Shown: positions 9,429-19,416 of the stretch, in pieces | Layout of the letters: every line of letters starts with the position of its first letter | Position numbering within the stretch: position 1 is the stretch's first letter | NCBI GenBank assembly: GCA_964420405.1 | Contig: CAYQTL010000001.1 | Location: forward strand, 1 to 64,000 | DNA: 64,000 nucleotides | Direction: 5' to 3' | Source: CAYQTL01 sp964420405 | GTDB taxonomy: Bacteria > Acidobacteriota > Thermoanaerobaculia > Thermoanaerobaculales > Sulfomarinibacteraceae | The notes under the pieces: generated by a model | The model's database searches: none | The model's input: only the letters and a program-made list of their open reading frames with translations | Told to the model about the DNA's origin: nothing | Made by a program: the position numbers and the translations under genes

Positions 9429-10022
9429 TCATGCGCTCGAAACCACGCGGGACGGCGTGCTGATCGGGACCGGCGGCTCGGGCGGCGGTCGCAGGCCGGA
9501 GACGAACCGCGTCCCGACGTCGTCGACAGGTTCGTTGGGAACCGGCTGGTTCCCAGAGGTCGCCGGAAGCTCGGCGAACGTCCCCCGGGATGCGTTCCAG
9601 CTGGCGGCGTGCGCTCCCCGGTCGGCGGGCGACCACGCGGCGCCGCTGCACCAGCGGGTTCCCAGCGTCCACTCGGTCCCGTCGCCGCCGAGCCACCGAA
9701 GCTGGTACACCCACCTTCCCGCCGGCGACGGACGATCGACGAACCGGCCCTCGGCGGAACCGACCGTCAGATCGATCTCCTGCACGAGAACCAGCGAGTC
9801 CAGCGACGCACCGGCATACAGCTTGAGCCGGGCGCCGGGCTCGGCCACCCGGACCTGCCATGAGATCCGGACCTTCGGCCCGACTCCCGCACGGCTGGCC
9901 GTGGACGCCGTCGCGGGAAAGCTCGCCGCCAGCAGCCACGCTCCGAGCGCGGCGGCGCACCATAGCCGGCAGGTGCCCCGGCCACCAACCGCGGGTCGTT
10001 TCGAGAGTCGGGCTCGCAGCAC
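9429..10022 (-). CDS. Secreted protein of unknown function
   Basis: About 197 residues from a GTG at 10022. A hydrophobic stretch with the LAASFPATA end of a signal peptide lies at about residues 20-42. The mature part contains a beta-sandwich-like section (KVRISWQVRV ... RLKLYAGAS ... GRWVYQLRWLG) like an FN3 or Ig domain, then a Pro/Ser-rich tail. The start is uncertain: GTG at 10022 is chosen because a perfect -10-like TATGAT lies nine bases upstream and no Shine-Dalgarno is present; GTG at 9989 is an alternative. No specific function can be assigned. Confidence 0.6.
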   Translation of the reverse strand: MLRARLSKRPAVGGRGTCRLWCAAALGAWLLAASFPATASTASRAGVGPKVRISWQVRVAEPGARLKLYAGASLDSLVLVQEIDLTVGSAEGRFVDRPSPAGRWVYQLRWLGGDGTEWTLGTRWCSGAAWSPADRGAHAASWNASRGTFAELPATSGNQPVPNEPVDDVGTRFVSGLRPPPEPPVPISTPSRVVSSA

Positions 10023-10031
10023 GGCTCGCCC

Positions 10032-10037
10032 ATCATA
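10032..10037 (-). promoter_or_regulatory. -10-like TATGAT close to a start codon
   Basis: TATGAT on the minus strand ends nine bases before the GTG of the secreted protein at 9429-10022. That spacing would put transcription initiation at or next to the start codon (leaderless mRNA). Confidence 0.45.
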
Positions 10038-10179
10038 CCGTGCTCCGCCCCCGCGGACATCCCGCCGCCGGTCCGCGCTCTCGCGCGGACGCGCGGATCC
10101 GCCGCGGCGCGGGTGCTCCGCGGCCTCGGCCGTGGGGGACGCCCCGGCGGGAGGAGCGGCGGTCGACCGCACGCGGCGG

Positions 10180-10345
10180 CGGGTCACCGCCGGAGCCCTG
10201 CAGCGAGAGATCGAGCCAACGGGTCGGCCGGATCAGGTCGTCGAAGCAGGCGGCCTCGTCCCGGTTCCCGTGCTCCTGCCCCGGGATGTCGGTGGTGCCG
10301 ACCTTCGAGATCGTGGTGGGGACCGGGATCCGGCGCCGTCGCCCG
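10180..10345 (-). pseudogene. Possible gene remnant with coding-like codon use
   Basis: In one minus-strand frame (stop-free from 10371 to 10036) this segment reads like a protein (PTTISKVGTTDIPGQ, then RDEAACFDDLIRPTRWLDLS). Nearly every codon ends in G or C, as in genuine genes of this window. It has no start codon in context and no recognised family, and it degrades into Arg/Pro-rich sequence toward 10036. It may be the tail of a decayed secreted-protein gene. Confidence 0.3.
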
Positions 10346-10354
10346 CCGCAGGAG

Positions 10355-10360
10355 TAGACT
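10355..10360 (+). promoter_or_regulatory. -10-like TAGACT before the phospholipase gene
   Basis: TAGACT ends seven bases before the GTG at 10368. A weak GGAG (10351-10354) overlaps it, so either leaderless initiation or a poor ribosome-binding site may apply. Confidence 0.35.
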
Positions 10361-10367
10361 GCGTGAC

Positions 10368-11204
10368 GTGCTCAGACATGTCGCCGCTGTCGCGGTCGCG
10401 CTCGCGGCCGCCGCGACCGCTGTCGCGTCCGACGGGGCCGGTCCGGCGGCGGAGCCGGACGATCTCCGTGTCGGGTTCGCCGACCAGCTCGGACCCCAGG
10501 AGCCGGTGTACTTCTCGCTCGGGCTCAAGGAACGGCTCAACGCACGCTTCCAGCTCAGCTTCCGGTACGCGTTCCTGAGCCCGGAGCGGGAGCCGGCGGG
10601 GGCCTGGAGCCGGACCGTCCGGCACCTCGCCTTCGGCTACACCCAGACCTCGGTCTGGGACCTGGAGTCGGACTCGGCGCCGTTCTTCGACACCTCGTAC
10701 CGGCCGAGCGTCTTCTGGGACCGGCGTCGCGTGGCGTCGTGGCGCGACGGCCGCTCGGCCCTCCACCTCCAGGCCGGCTTCGAGCACGAGTCGAACGGCC
10801 AGGCAGGCGACGACTCGCGGAGCCTCAACATCCTGTACGTCATGCCGACGCTGCGCCTCGCCACCGCCGGCACCTGGCGGTTCTCGGTCGCGCCGAGGAT
10901 CTTCGAGTACGTCGGCGACCTTTCGGACAACCCGGACATCGCCGACTACCGCGGGCACGTCGACCTCCAGCTCGCGGCGAGGCGGCGCGACGGCGTGCAC
11001 GTGGTGGCGCTGGTGCGCAAGGGCACCCGCTCGGATCGCGGCAGCGTCCAGGTCGACGTCACCCTGCCGGTGCGACACCTCGGGCTGCGGGGCGTGGGAG
11101 GGTTCCTCCACCTGCAGTACTTCGCGGGCTGGGGGGAGACGCTGCGGACCTACGACCAGAAGCTGCCGTCCGAGATCCGCATCGGCCTCGCCATCGTCCG
11201 CTGA
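10368..11204 (+). CDS. pldA: Outer-membrane phospholipase A (OMPLA/PldA family)
   Basis: 278-residue beta-barrel enzyme that hydrolyses acyl ester bonds of phospholipids in the outer membrane. After a signal peptide (1-21) the barrel carries the family motif HESNGQ...DSRSLN. His140, Ser142 and Asn154 match the catalytic His142-Ser144-Asn156 of the E. coli enzyme in both spacing and numbering. The protein ends in a short barrel strand (RIGLAIVR). The GTG at 10368 was chosen because it opens directly into the signal peptide. It is monocistronic and converges with the next gene. E. coli OMPLA is a dimeric calcium enzyme that maintains lipid asymmetry; the same role is inferred here. Confidence 0.85.
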   Translation: MLRHVAAVAVALAAAATAVASDGAGPAAEPDDLRVGFADQLGPQEPVYFSLGLKERLNARFQLSFRYAFLSPEREPAGAWSRTVRHLAFGYTQTSVWDLESDSAPFFDTSYRPSVFWDRRRVASWRDGRSALHLQAGFEHESNGQAGDDSRSLNILYVMPTLRLATAGTWRFSVAPRIFEYVGDLSDNPDIADYRGHVDLQLAARRRDGVHVVALVRKGTRSDRGSVQVDVTLPVRHLGLRGVGGFLHLQYFAGWGETLRTYDQKLPSEIRIGLAIVR

Positions 11205-11270
11205 CCCGGCGCCCGGCCCCCCGGACGGCGCCTCCTGTCCGTGCCAAGCCGGCCTCTCGTCCCGCCGGCC

Positions 11271-12074
11271 TCAGTCCACGAGCTTGAACCACACCAGACC
11301 GGTACCCACGGAGACCGTGTCGGGCGTGGACGACCCCTCGGCCCAGATCGCGCCGCCTATCGGCTTCACGTAGCATCGGGCCCCCGCCTCGAAGCCGTGG
11401 ACCCGGGAGTCGGAGCTCGACACGCAGGTTCCAGTCACGGTGTAGACAGTCTGGGTGTTCATCTTTGGCACGACCTCGCTGCGGACGTCCGTGACGTTGA
11501 CGGAGGTGCAGCCGTTGTGGGCTCCGGCCTGGGTCATCAGGCTGCGAGCCGACCACTTGCACCGGGCGTCGAGGTCCGTCTCGTCGAACGTCTCGGAGGA
11601 CGGGCTCGACTGGCTGCCAGCGGTGCCCGACGCAGGCGGCCCCGGTCGTCCGCCGCTGGCGACGTCCGCCTGCGAGATGACCATCGTCTTCCTGTCGACG
11701 GGCGCGGCGCCCGAGATCTCGGACGCGAAGGTGGCGACGTCGACCCGGCTCAGCCGGAGGTCGTGCAGCACGCTGGCCGGCGTCACGAACCTGCGGTTCG
11801 GGGGGCCGAGCGCCGGCTTCAGGCGGCCGTTCACCTCCAGGGTGATCCTGCCCATCCGCTTCTCCCGGATCCACTCGATCACCACGTCCACACCGTGCTC
11901 CTCGAGCACCCGCCCGACGGCGGCCAGGTCGTCCGTCCGCGGGTCGCCCGCCTCTGACGACGCCGGGGAGGGCGCCGGCACCGGTGGCGGGGTGTCGGCG
12001 GCGAGAACCACCGCCACCAGGATCGTGGCTGCCCCGAGAACGCCGACGACCACTGCCTGTCTGGACCGTGCCAC
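11271..12074 (-). CDS. Secreted or membrane-anchored protein of unknown function
   Basis: 267 residues from a GTG at 12074 with AGGGGAGGA immediately upstream. An N-terminal hydrophobic helix (about 7-27, VVVGVLGAATILVAVVLA) acts as signal peptide or anchor. A Pro-rich linker follows, then a domain beginning 'DDLAAVGRVLEEHGVDVVIEWI' and a C-terminal half with several Cys, suggesting disulfides in the periplasm. I recognise no family. The gene stands alone between convergent pldA and the amidohydrolase gene. Confidence 0.6.
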   Translation of the reverse strand: MARSRQAVVVGVLGAATILVAVVLAADTPPPVPAPSPASSEAGDPRTDDLAAVGRVLEEHGVDVVIEWIREKRMGRITLEVNGRLKPALGPPNRRFVTPASVLHDLRLSRVDVATFASEISGAAPVDRKTMVISQADVASGGRPGPPASGTAGSQSSPSSETFDETDLDARCKWSARSLMTQAGAHNGCTSVNVTDVRSEVVPKMNTQTVYTVTGTCVSSSDSRVHGFEAGARCYVKPIGGAIWAEGSSTPDTVSVGTGLVWFKLVD

Positions 12075-12283
12075 CGTTCCTCCCCTTCCTCGTCGTGGGT
12101 TGACCTCGCCCGAGAGCCGAGGGTGTTGAGATGATACCTCCACGGCGATCGCCGAAGGTGATCCCCGCCGGAGTACCGGAGGACGTGGATGGCCGGGGAT
12201 CCCGGCGCGGTCCGCTCGCACCCGGTTGCTGCCGGTGAGCGCTTCGGGAGCCGGACCGGTCGGACGGCGCCCGGGCGCGCCGC

Positions 12284-13561
12284 TCACTCCTCCCGTTCCA
12301 GGGCGCCGAGGAGCAGGGCGGCGGCGGCGCGCACCCCGACCCGGATCGACCGCTCGTCGGGGCGAAACGTCGGCGTGTGGACGTAGCTCGTCCAGCCCTC
12401 CGCGCGGTTGCCCACTCCGAGGTTGAAGTAGAAGCCCGGAACGCGGCGGGCGAGCTCGGCGAAGTCCTCGGCCGCCATGATCGGCGGGACCTCGAGCACT
12501 GCGTCGCTGCCGAGAATCGCGCGCAGCCTTTCCGCCGAGGCGGCGGCGAGCCCGGGGTCGTTGAAGAGCACGGGGTTGATCCGCTCGTACGTCAGCTCAC
12601 AGCTGGCGCGGTGCGCGCCGCAGATCCCGTCCACCATGCGGCCGATGGCGGCCTCGACGTGGTCCCGCGTGCCCTCGTCGACGGTGCGCACGGTCCCGGT
12701 GAGGGTGGCGTCGCCGGCGATGATGTTGAACCGGCTGCCCGCGTCGAACGTCCCGACCGACACCACCGCCGGGTCGCGGGCGTCGACCTCCCGCGCCACG
12801 ATGCCCTGCAGGGCGGCGACCAGCTGGGCACCGACCCAGACCGCGTCGACCCCGTCCTGGGGAGCGGAGCCGTGGGTCATCCGGCCGGTCACCCGGATCG
12901 TGAAGCGGTCGGCGGCAGCCATCACCCCGCCGCTGCCCCATCCGACGGTCCCGACCTCGAGGGGAGGCATCACATGCAGGCCGAAGATCGCCACCGGCCG
13001 CGGATCGTCGAGGACGCCCTCCTCGATCATCAGCGAGGCGCCGCCCTCCTCGCCCGGCGGCGGCCCCTCCTCGGCGGGCTGGAAGATGAACACCACGGTC
13101 CCCGGGACCTCGTCCCGCATCCCCCGGAGGAGCTCGGCGGCGCCGAGCCCGACCGTGATGTGGACGTCGTGGCCGCAGGCGTGCATCACCCCGGGGTTCT
13201 TCGACCGGTACGGCACGTCGACCGCCTCGTCGATCGGCAGCGCATCGATGTCCGCCCGCCACGCTACCACCGGTCCGGGTCGCCCGCCCTGGAGCACCGC
13301 CACCACCCCATGCCGGGCGATCCCGGTGCGGGGCTCGTAGCCCATCTCCCGCAGCCGGCGGGCGATCTCGGCCGCCGTCCCCGCCTCGCGGTTGGAGAGC
13401 TCCGGGTGGGCGTGGAACCACCGCCGGCACTCGACCAGCCCCGGCTCGAGCTGCTCTGCGCCGCGCTCGATCCGGTCGATCATCTCGGGCGAAAGGGCCC
13501 GGCCGACACACGGCGCCCCCAGCGCCAGACCCACGGCAACGCACGCCACGACGTGTCTCAT
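12284..13561 (-). CDS. Exported M20 family amidohydrolase/peptidase
   Basis: 425-residue metal-dependent hydrolase of the M20D type (hippurate hydrolase, N-acyl-amino-acid amidohydrolase and amidase relatives). A signal peptide spans about residues 1-22. Metal-binding motifs are WRADIDALP (Asp105), HACGHD (Cys129, His131), QPAEEG (Glu164/165), GLHV (His196) and MAAEDFA near the C-terminus; the dimerisation domain lies between. The ATG at 13561 is preceded by CCGGAG. Cytoplasmic enzymes of the family usually lack a leader, so this one probably processes N-acylated amino acids or peptides in the periplasm. It is divergent from the yaiI-like gene. Confidence 0.88.
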   Translation of the reverse strand: MRHVVACVAVGLALGAPCVGRALSPEMIDRIERGAEQLEPGLVECRRWFHAHPELSNREAGTAAEIARRLREMGYEPRTGIARHGVVAVLQGGRPGPVVAWRADIDALPIDEAVDVPYRSKNPGVMHACGHDVHITVGLGAAELLRGMRDEVPGTVVFIFQPAEEGPPPGEEGGASLMIEEGVLDDPRPVAIFGLHVMPPLEVGTVGWGSGGVMAAADRFTIRVTGRMTHGSAPQDGVDAVWVGAQLVAALQGIVAREVDARDPAVVSVGTFDAGSRFNIIAGDATLTGTVRTVDEGTRDHVEAAIGRMVDGICGAHRASCELTYERINPVLFNDPGLAAASAERLRAILGSDAVLEVPPIMAAEDFAELARRVPGFYFNLGVGNRAEGWTSYVHTPTFRPDERSIRVGVRAAAALLLGALEREE

Positions 13562-13685
13562 GTCAACTCCGGTTCCGTGCCGGGCCAGGGTAGCCGACCC
13601 CCGCACTCCGTGCCAGACTGAGGCCCCGGTCCGCCGGTACGGCCAGGGCACGAGCACGCCGGCTGGCGCCCGGAACGGGGGAGAC

Positions 13686-14141
13686 GTGCTGCACATCTAC
13701 GTCGACGCCGACGCGTGCCCCGTCAAGCAGGAGGTGTACCGCGTCGCCAGCCGGTGCCGGCTCGAGGTCACCCTGGTGACGAACGCCCGGATGCGTGTCC
13801 CAGAGGCGCCGTGGATCACGCTCGAGGTCGTGGACGACGGCTTCGATGCCGCCGACGACTGGATCGTCGAGCACGTCGAGCCGCACGACATCGTCGTCAC
13901 CGCCGACGTCCCGCTCGCGAGCCGCTGCCTCAGGAAGGGGGCGGCCGTCATCGGCACCACCGGCAGGCCGTTCACCGACGCCAACATCGGTGCGGCCGTC
14001 GCGACCCGGGACCTGCTGTCGGACCTGCGCGGCGCCGGCGAGATCACGGGAGGTCCCCCGCCGATCACGAAGCGCGACCGCTCCAGGTTCCTGCAGAGCC
14101 TCGACGAGGCGGTCCAGTCGATCCGGCGGTCGACCTCCTGA
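13686..14141 (+). CDS. YaiI/YqxD family protein (DUF188, NYN/PIN-like fold)
   Basis: 151 residues beginning MLHIYVDADACPVKQEVY, the hallmark N-terminus of the UPF0178 family. Further conserved parts are VTNARM, DIVVTADVPLASRCL and the GRPFTDANIG motif. These proteins share a PIN-like nuclease fold with acidic residues (Asp7, Asp9) but have no firmly established biochemical role. The GTG at 13686 has GGGGGAG immediately upstream. The length matches the usual ~150 residues. It is convergent with the next lipoprotein gene. Confidence 0.9.
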   Translation: MLHIYVDADACPVKQEVYRVASRCRLEVTLVTNARMRVPEAPWITLEVVDDGFDAADDWIVEHVEPHDIVVTADVPLASRCLRKGAAVIGTTGRPFTDANIGAAVATRDLLSDLRGAGEITGGPPPITKRDRSRFLQSLDEAVQSIRRSTS

Positions 14142-14142
14142 T

Positions 14143-14157
14143 CTCGCAGCGTGCGAG
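14143..14157. terminator. Small hairpin between convergent genes
   Basis: CTCGCA-gcg-TGCGAG forms a 6-bp stem two bases after the yaiI-like stop and 18 bases from the convergent lipoprotein stop. It could serve both directions, but it is short and has no T tract. Confidence 0.3.
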
Positions 14158-14174
14158 GCGATCGGACCGCGCTT

Positions 14175-14786
14175 TCAGCCCTGTCCGAAGGTCGTCCCCT
14201 CGTTCGTCCGGAAGGTGTCGATGAACAGCTGCCGCAGCTGCTGCCACTCGCCGGCGCGACCGCAGCCGAACGTCGCCGTCGCGCTGTAGCTCTCGCCGCC
14301 GGAGCCGACGTGGAACCGGAGGCCCCCGAGGAACCCTTCAGGCTCCGAGCCCGGGGTCTGGAAGAACCTGACCTCGCGGCCGCCGCAGCGGGCCGTGCCG
14401 ACCACATCCATGATCCCCGTCCACGCCTCCTCCATCGTGTCCGCGTTCCGGTTCGGCCGGGTGGCGACGCTGAAGGTGATCGCGGAGGTGCCGGGGCACG
14501 GCTCCGGGCACGAGGGCGCGCCGGCGAGGGCGCTGACCATCGCGCCGTCGTCCCCCACGCGCTGGTCCCATCCCACCGGGAGGTCGAACTCGCACGGCAG
14601 CGCGACGCTGGCCGAGAACGTCTCGGTCTCGGCGATCCGGCAGCTGCAGCAGTCCGGGCCGGCGCCGGCGTCCTCCGGCTGCTCCGCGCGAGCCGAGCAG
14701 CCGGTCACCGTCGCCGCCAGCAGAACGGGGACCATGACCTGCCACCGGCGGAGCGGGCGGACCACGGCGGCACGTGACTGGGTCAT
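14175..14786 (-). CDS. Lipoprotein of unknown function
   Basis: 203 residues from the ATG at 14786, which has AAAGGAG six bases upstream. The signal ends in the lipobox VTGC with Cys30. The mature domain is Cys-rich (CCSC near the start, and four further Cys) and contains 'PVGWDQRVGDDGAMVSALAG', a section resembling small secreted lipoproteins with a PsbP/DUF1795-like fold. That match is only an impression. No catalytic motif is visible. It probably sits in the periplasm or outer membrane. Confidence 0.65.
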   Translation of the reverse strand: MTQSRAAVVRPLRRWQVMVPVLLAATVTGCSARAEQPEDAGAGPDCCSCRIAETETFSASVALPCEFDLPVGWDQRVGDDGAMVSALAGAPSCPEPCPGTSAITFSVATRPNRNADTMEEAWTGIMDVVGTARCGGREVRFFQTPGSEPEGFLGGLRFHVGSGGESYSATATFGCGRAGEWQQLRQLFIDTFRTNEGTTFGQG

Positions 14787-15217
14787 CGCGTTCTCCTTTC
14801 GGCACCGAGCGGCGCTCGGCTCGATCGCCATCCTGTCCGGAATCGTTCCTGCAAGTCTACCAGCCCGCACCGAGCTGACACCGGGATGGCGACCACCCCG
14901 TCTCTCCACGCGGGTCGCCGCCGGCCGCACGAGGACCGCGGATCGCGGGCGCCTCCGTCGCCGCACCGATGCCGCGGGGGGTCGCCCACCGACGCCCCCG
15001 CCCGAGCTCCGGCGTCGCTGCGGCGACCACCGCGTCGGTCCGATCCCGGGCCGGGCCACCCCGCCAGGCCGATGTCGGCCCAGCTGATGCCCTGTCGCCT
15101 CAGCTGATGGACCGTCCTCGGAGCTGATGAGCCGTCTCCAGCACCATCCTCATGCCGCCGGTCGTCGCGGAAGATCGTGGCGGTGGCGGGTTTCGGGGGT
15201 CGCGGCGCGAGGACCCC
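14787..15217. other. 431-base intergenic stretch with a possible promoter and spaced repeats
   Basis: No coding frame here has the local codon pattern. On the minus strand TAGACT (14854-14859) with GTGTCA sixteen bases further upstream is a weak promoter candidate for the lipoprotein gene, giving a leader of about 60 nt. Three regularly spaced AGCTGATG motifs lie at 15081-15129. Confidence 0.45.
15081..15129 (+). repeat. Three AGCTGATG direct repeats with exact 20-bp period
   Basis: CAGCTGATG begins at 15081 and 15101, and GAGCTGATG at 15121, exactly 20 bp (two helical turns) apart with unrelated spacers. This spacing suits cooperative binding of a regulator on one face of DNA. It lies about 300 bases upstream of the lipoprotein gene, downstream of the SDR gene. 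Confidence 0.5.
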
Positions 15218-16005
15218 TCAGACGAGACCCCGTCCGAACCCTCCGTCCACCGGCAGGGCGACGCCGGTGACGCCGGAGGCCTCGCCGGAGCAGAGGAAGG
15301 CGACGGTGGCGGCGACCTCGGCGGGGTCGACGAGGCGGCCGAGGGGGATCTTCCCGATCCAACCGGCCCGGACCTCCTCGGGCGTGGTGCCGGCACGCTC
15401 GGCGGCCGCCTCGGCGAGGCCCGTCAGGCGCTCGGTGGCGGTGTAGCCGGGCAGCACGGTGTTGACGGTGACGCCGTCAGGCGCCACCTCGTCGGCGACG
15501 GTGCGGAGGTAGCCGGTGACGGCGGCACGGAGGGCGTTGGAGAGGACCAGTCCCGGCTGGGGCTCGCGGACGGCGATGGAGGTGATGGCGACGACCCGGC
15601 CCCAGCCGGCGGTGCGCATGGCCGGCAGCGAGGCGGCGAGCAGGCGCTGGACCGGCAGCAGCAGGAGCCGGCCGGCCTCGACGAGGTCGTCGGCGGTGGC
15701 GTCGACCGCCGGCATGGCGGGCGGGCCGCCGGCGTTGGCGACGACGACGTCGGGCATCCCGAAGGCGGCCGCGGCGGCGCCGACGGCCCGCTCGGGGCCG
15801 TCGGGCTCGGTGAGGTCGACGGCGAGGCCGCGGACCTCGGCGGGGCCGCCGGCACGGATCCGGTCGACGGCGGCGGCGACGCGGCCGGCGTCGCGGCCGG
15901 TGACGATCACCCGGGCGCCGCCGCGGGCGAGTCGCTCGGCGACGGCGAAGCCGATGCCGGCGGAGGAGCCGCCGACGACCGCGACCCTGCCGCCGATGCC
16001 GGCGG

Positions 16006-16009
<4 letters not shown>
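15218..16009 (-). CDS. Short-chain dehydrogenase/reductase-like protein lacking the YxxxK pair
   Basis: 263 residues with the SDR Rossmann fold. The nucleotide-binding loop is GGSSAGIG (13-20), followed by a VANAGG motif (NAG 92-94), the catalytic Ser144 and the C-terminal VTGVALPVDGGF. At the expected Tyr and Lys positions (Ser+13 and +17) the protein has Ser157 and Arg161 (LVLSNALRAA). The closest known type is a FabG-like SDR subgroup with 'LSNxxR' at this site, so activity is uncertain. The GTG at 16009 overlaps the stop of the M49-like peptidase gene (GTGA), which implies coupled expression. Confidence 0.85.
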
Positions 16010-17664
<1,655 letters not shown>

Positions 17665-17689
17665 GGAGCACCTCCGGGAGCATCGCTGT

Positions 17690-18724
17690 TCATCTCTGGT
17701 CGTGACGGACCGCCACGATCGAGTAGTCGCGGGGCCCGTTGAGCAGCTCGTCGAGCCGGGTCTCGAGCCGCTCGAGGCGGGCTGCGAGGGCGGCCGGGAC
17801 GGTCTCGTGGTCGGCCGGCTCGTCGGACCGGCGCAGCCGCTGGTCGGGCGGGAACGGGTGCAGCCGCTCCGACGCCGAGATCCGGAAGCCGGCCGCGCGC
17901 AGCAGCAGCTCGACCGTCTCCGGCGGCAGCGGCCGCCGGTGGGTGGGGTCGAGCCAGTACAGGGCGGCGCCGACCCGCAGGGAGTGGACGTTGGGCGACT
18001 CGAGCACCAGCACGCCTCCCGGCGCCAGGACGCGGCGGATCTCGGCGAGCAGCGCCGGCAGGCGGTCTGGGGGCAGGTGCTCGACGACGTGGATCGCGGT
18101 GACGGCGCCACAGCCGCCGTCCGGCAGGCCCGGCAGGACCTCGAGCAGGTCGCCCGCGGTGACGGCGAGCCCGCGCCGGACGGCCGCCTGCACGAGGGCG
18201 GGGTCGGACTCGACGCCGCGGGCTGCCACGCCGGCGTCGCGCAGCATCAGCAGCAGCTCGCCGCGGCCGCAGCCGAGGTCGAGCACCGGTGGGTGCTGCC
18301 CGAGCAGCGGCAGGTAGCGGTCGAGCCGGTGGCGGATCTCCGCCTCGTCGCCGCGGAACGCCTCCACCAGCAGGGGCTGGATCTCGGCGAGGGCGCTGGC
18401 GACCACCGCCTCGTCGAGGCCGGCCGGCGGCGGCAGCGGCTCGGAGAGCAGGATCCGCTCGACCAGGGAGCCGACCTCCTCGAGCTCGTCGGCGAGGCGG
18501 TCGACGAGGGCGTCGACCCGGGCCGCGGCGGCCGGTACGACGCGGTCGCGCAGGCGCTCGATCTCGCGGTCCGCGTCCCGCAGGTCGCGCTCGAGGGCGT
18601 CGAGGCGGTGCGCGCAGGCGTCGTCGCCCCGCTCGGCGGCGTCGAGCCGTGCCTCGGCGAGCTGGAGGCGGTCGGCGAGCCGTTGGAGGCCGTCCTGGGC
18701 GGCGCGCAGCGCCGTCTCGAGGCG
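17690..18724 (-). CDS. SAM-dependent methyltransferase with N-terminal coiled coil (5' part in gap)
   Basis: The visible part begins in a long heptad-like, Leu/Arg/Glu-rich coiled coil and continues into a class I methyltransferase domain with motif VLDLGCGRGELL, an acidic motif (GVESDP) and HVVEHL before GGVLVLESPN. This layout is typical of methyltransferases in surface-glycan or O-antigen clusters. The 5' end runs into the N run. An ATG at 18865, overlapping the rplI stop as ATGA and coding 13 residues before the gap, may be the true start, but the gap length is not known, so frame continuity cannot be claimed. The 3' end is 25 bases upstream of the M49 gene. Confidence 0.8.
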   Translation of the reverse strand, partial: RLETALRAAQDGLQRLADRLQLAEARLDAAERGDDACAHRLDALERDLRDADREIERLRDRVVPAAAARVDALVDRLADELEEVGSLVERILLSEPLPPPAGLDEAVVASALAEIQPLLVEAFRGDEAEIRHRLDRYLPLLGQHPPVLDLGCGRGELLLMLRDAGVAARGVESDPALVQAAVRRGLAVTAGDLLEVLPGLPDGGCGAVTAIHVVEHLPPDRLPALLAEIRRVLAPGGVLVLESPNVHSLRVGAALYWLDPTHRRPLPPETVELLLRAAGFRISASERLHPFPPDQRLRRSDEPADHETVPAALAARLERLETRLDELLNGPRDYSIVAVRHDQR

Positions 18725-18824
18725 NNNNNNNNNNNNNNNNNNNNNNNNNNNNNNNNNNNNNNNNNNNNNNNNNNNNNNNNNNNNNNNNNNNNNNNNNNNN
18801 NNNNNNNNNNNNNNNNNNNNNNNN
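18725..18824. other. Assembly gap (100 N)
   Basis: Exactly 100 unknown bases, the conventional placeholder for a scaffold gap of unknown size. Sequence on the two sides may be further apart than shown. Confidence 0.98.
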
Positions 18825-18861
18825 GGCGCCGGTGCGCCCCCGGACGCGTCCCCGCCGCTGG

Positions 18862-19416
18862 TCATTCCTCGGTCGGCTCGCTCGGCTCGACCCGCTCCGT
18901 CACCCCGGCCTCCTCGCCGACGACGTCGCCCACCTCCACCAGGGAGGGGCCCGCCGCCGCGCCGGGCTGCTCGCCGGGCCGGACCACGTGGACCGTGATG
19001 GTGACGTCGTTCTCACGGTACACGCGGACCGGGACCTTGAAGCTGCCGGTGGTCTTGATGGCCTCGTCGAGGTGGACCCGCTTGCGGTCGAGGTCGAAGC
19101 CGCGCTCGGCGAGCTCGCGGGCGATGTCGACCACGCTGACCGAGCCGAACAGCACGTCGTTCTCGCCGGCGCGGCGCTCGAACAGCAGCTCGGTGCCGTC
19201 GAGGTCGGCCGCGAGCTTCTCGGCCGCCGACCGACGATGGAGGTCCATCTCCTCCCACTTCACCTGCTCCAACTCGAACCGGCGCCGGTTCCCGACCGTG
19301 TCCGGGTAGGCGAGACCCTGTGGGATGAGGTAGTTGCGCGCGTACCCCGGCTTCACGGTGACGGCGTCGCCACGCTCGCCGAGGTTGTCCACGTGGTCGT
19401 TCAGGATCACCTTCAT
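18862..19416 (-). CDS. rplI: 50S ribosomal protein L9
   Basis: 184 residues starting MKVILNDHVDNLGERGD with the L9 signature GYARNYLIPQGLAY. L9 binds 23S rRNA near the L1 stalk and helps maintain the reading frame. The N-domain, connecting helix and C-domain (ending in VTITVHVV) account for about 150 residues. An acidic, Glu/Pro-rich C-terminal extension of about 35 residues makes it longer than the usual 148. The ATG at 19416 is preceded by GGAGGACAG and overlaps the stop of the membrane-protein gene by one base. It is the last gene of the rpsF-rpsR-membrane protein-rplI operon. Confidence 0.97.
   Translation of the reverse strand: MKVILNDHVDNLGERGDAVTVKPGYARNYLIPQGLAYPDTVGNRRRFELEQVKWEEMDLHRRSAAEKLAADLDGTELLFERRAGENDVLFGSVSVVDIARELAERGFDLDRKRVHLDEAIKTTGSFKVPVRVYRENDVTITVHVVRPGEQPGAAAGPSLVEVGDVVGEEAGVTERVEPSEPTEE

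Noticed and set aside
18725..18865. Methyltransferase frame continuing through the N run to ATG 18865
   Set aside because: The 100 N are a convention; continuity of frame over them carries no information.
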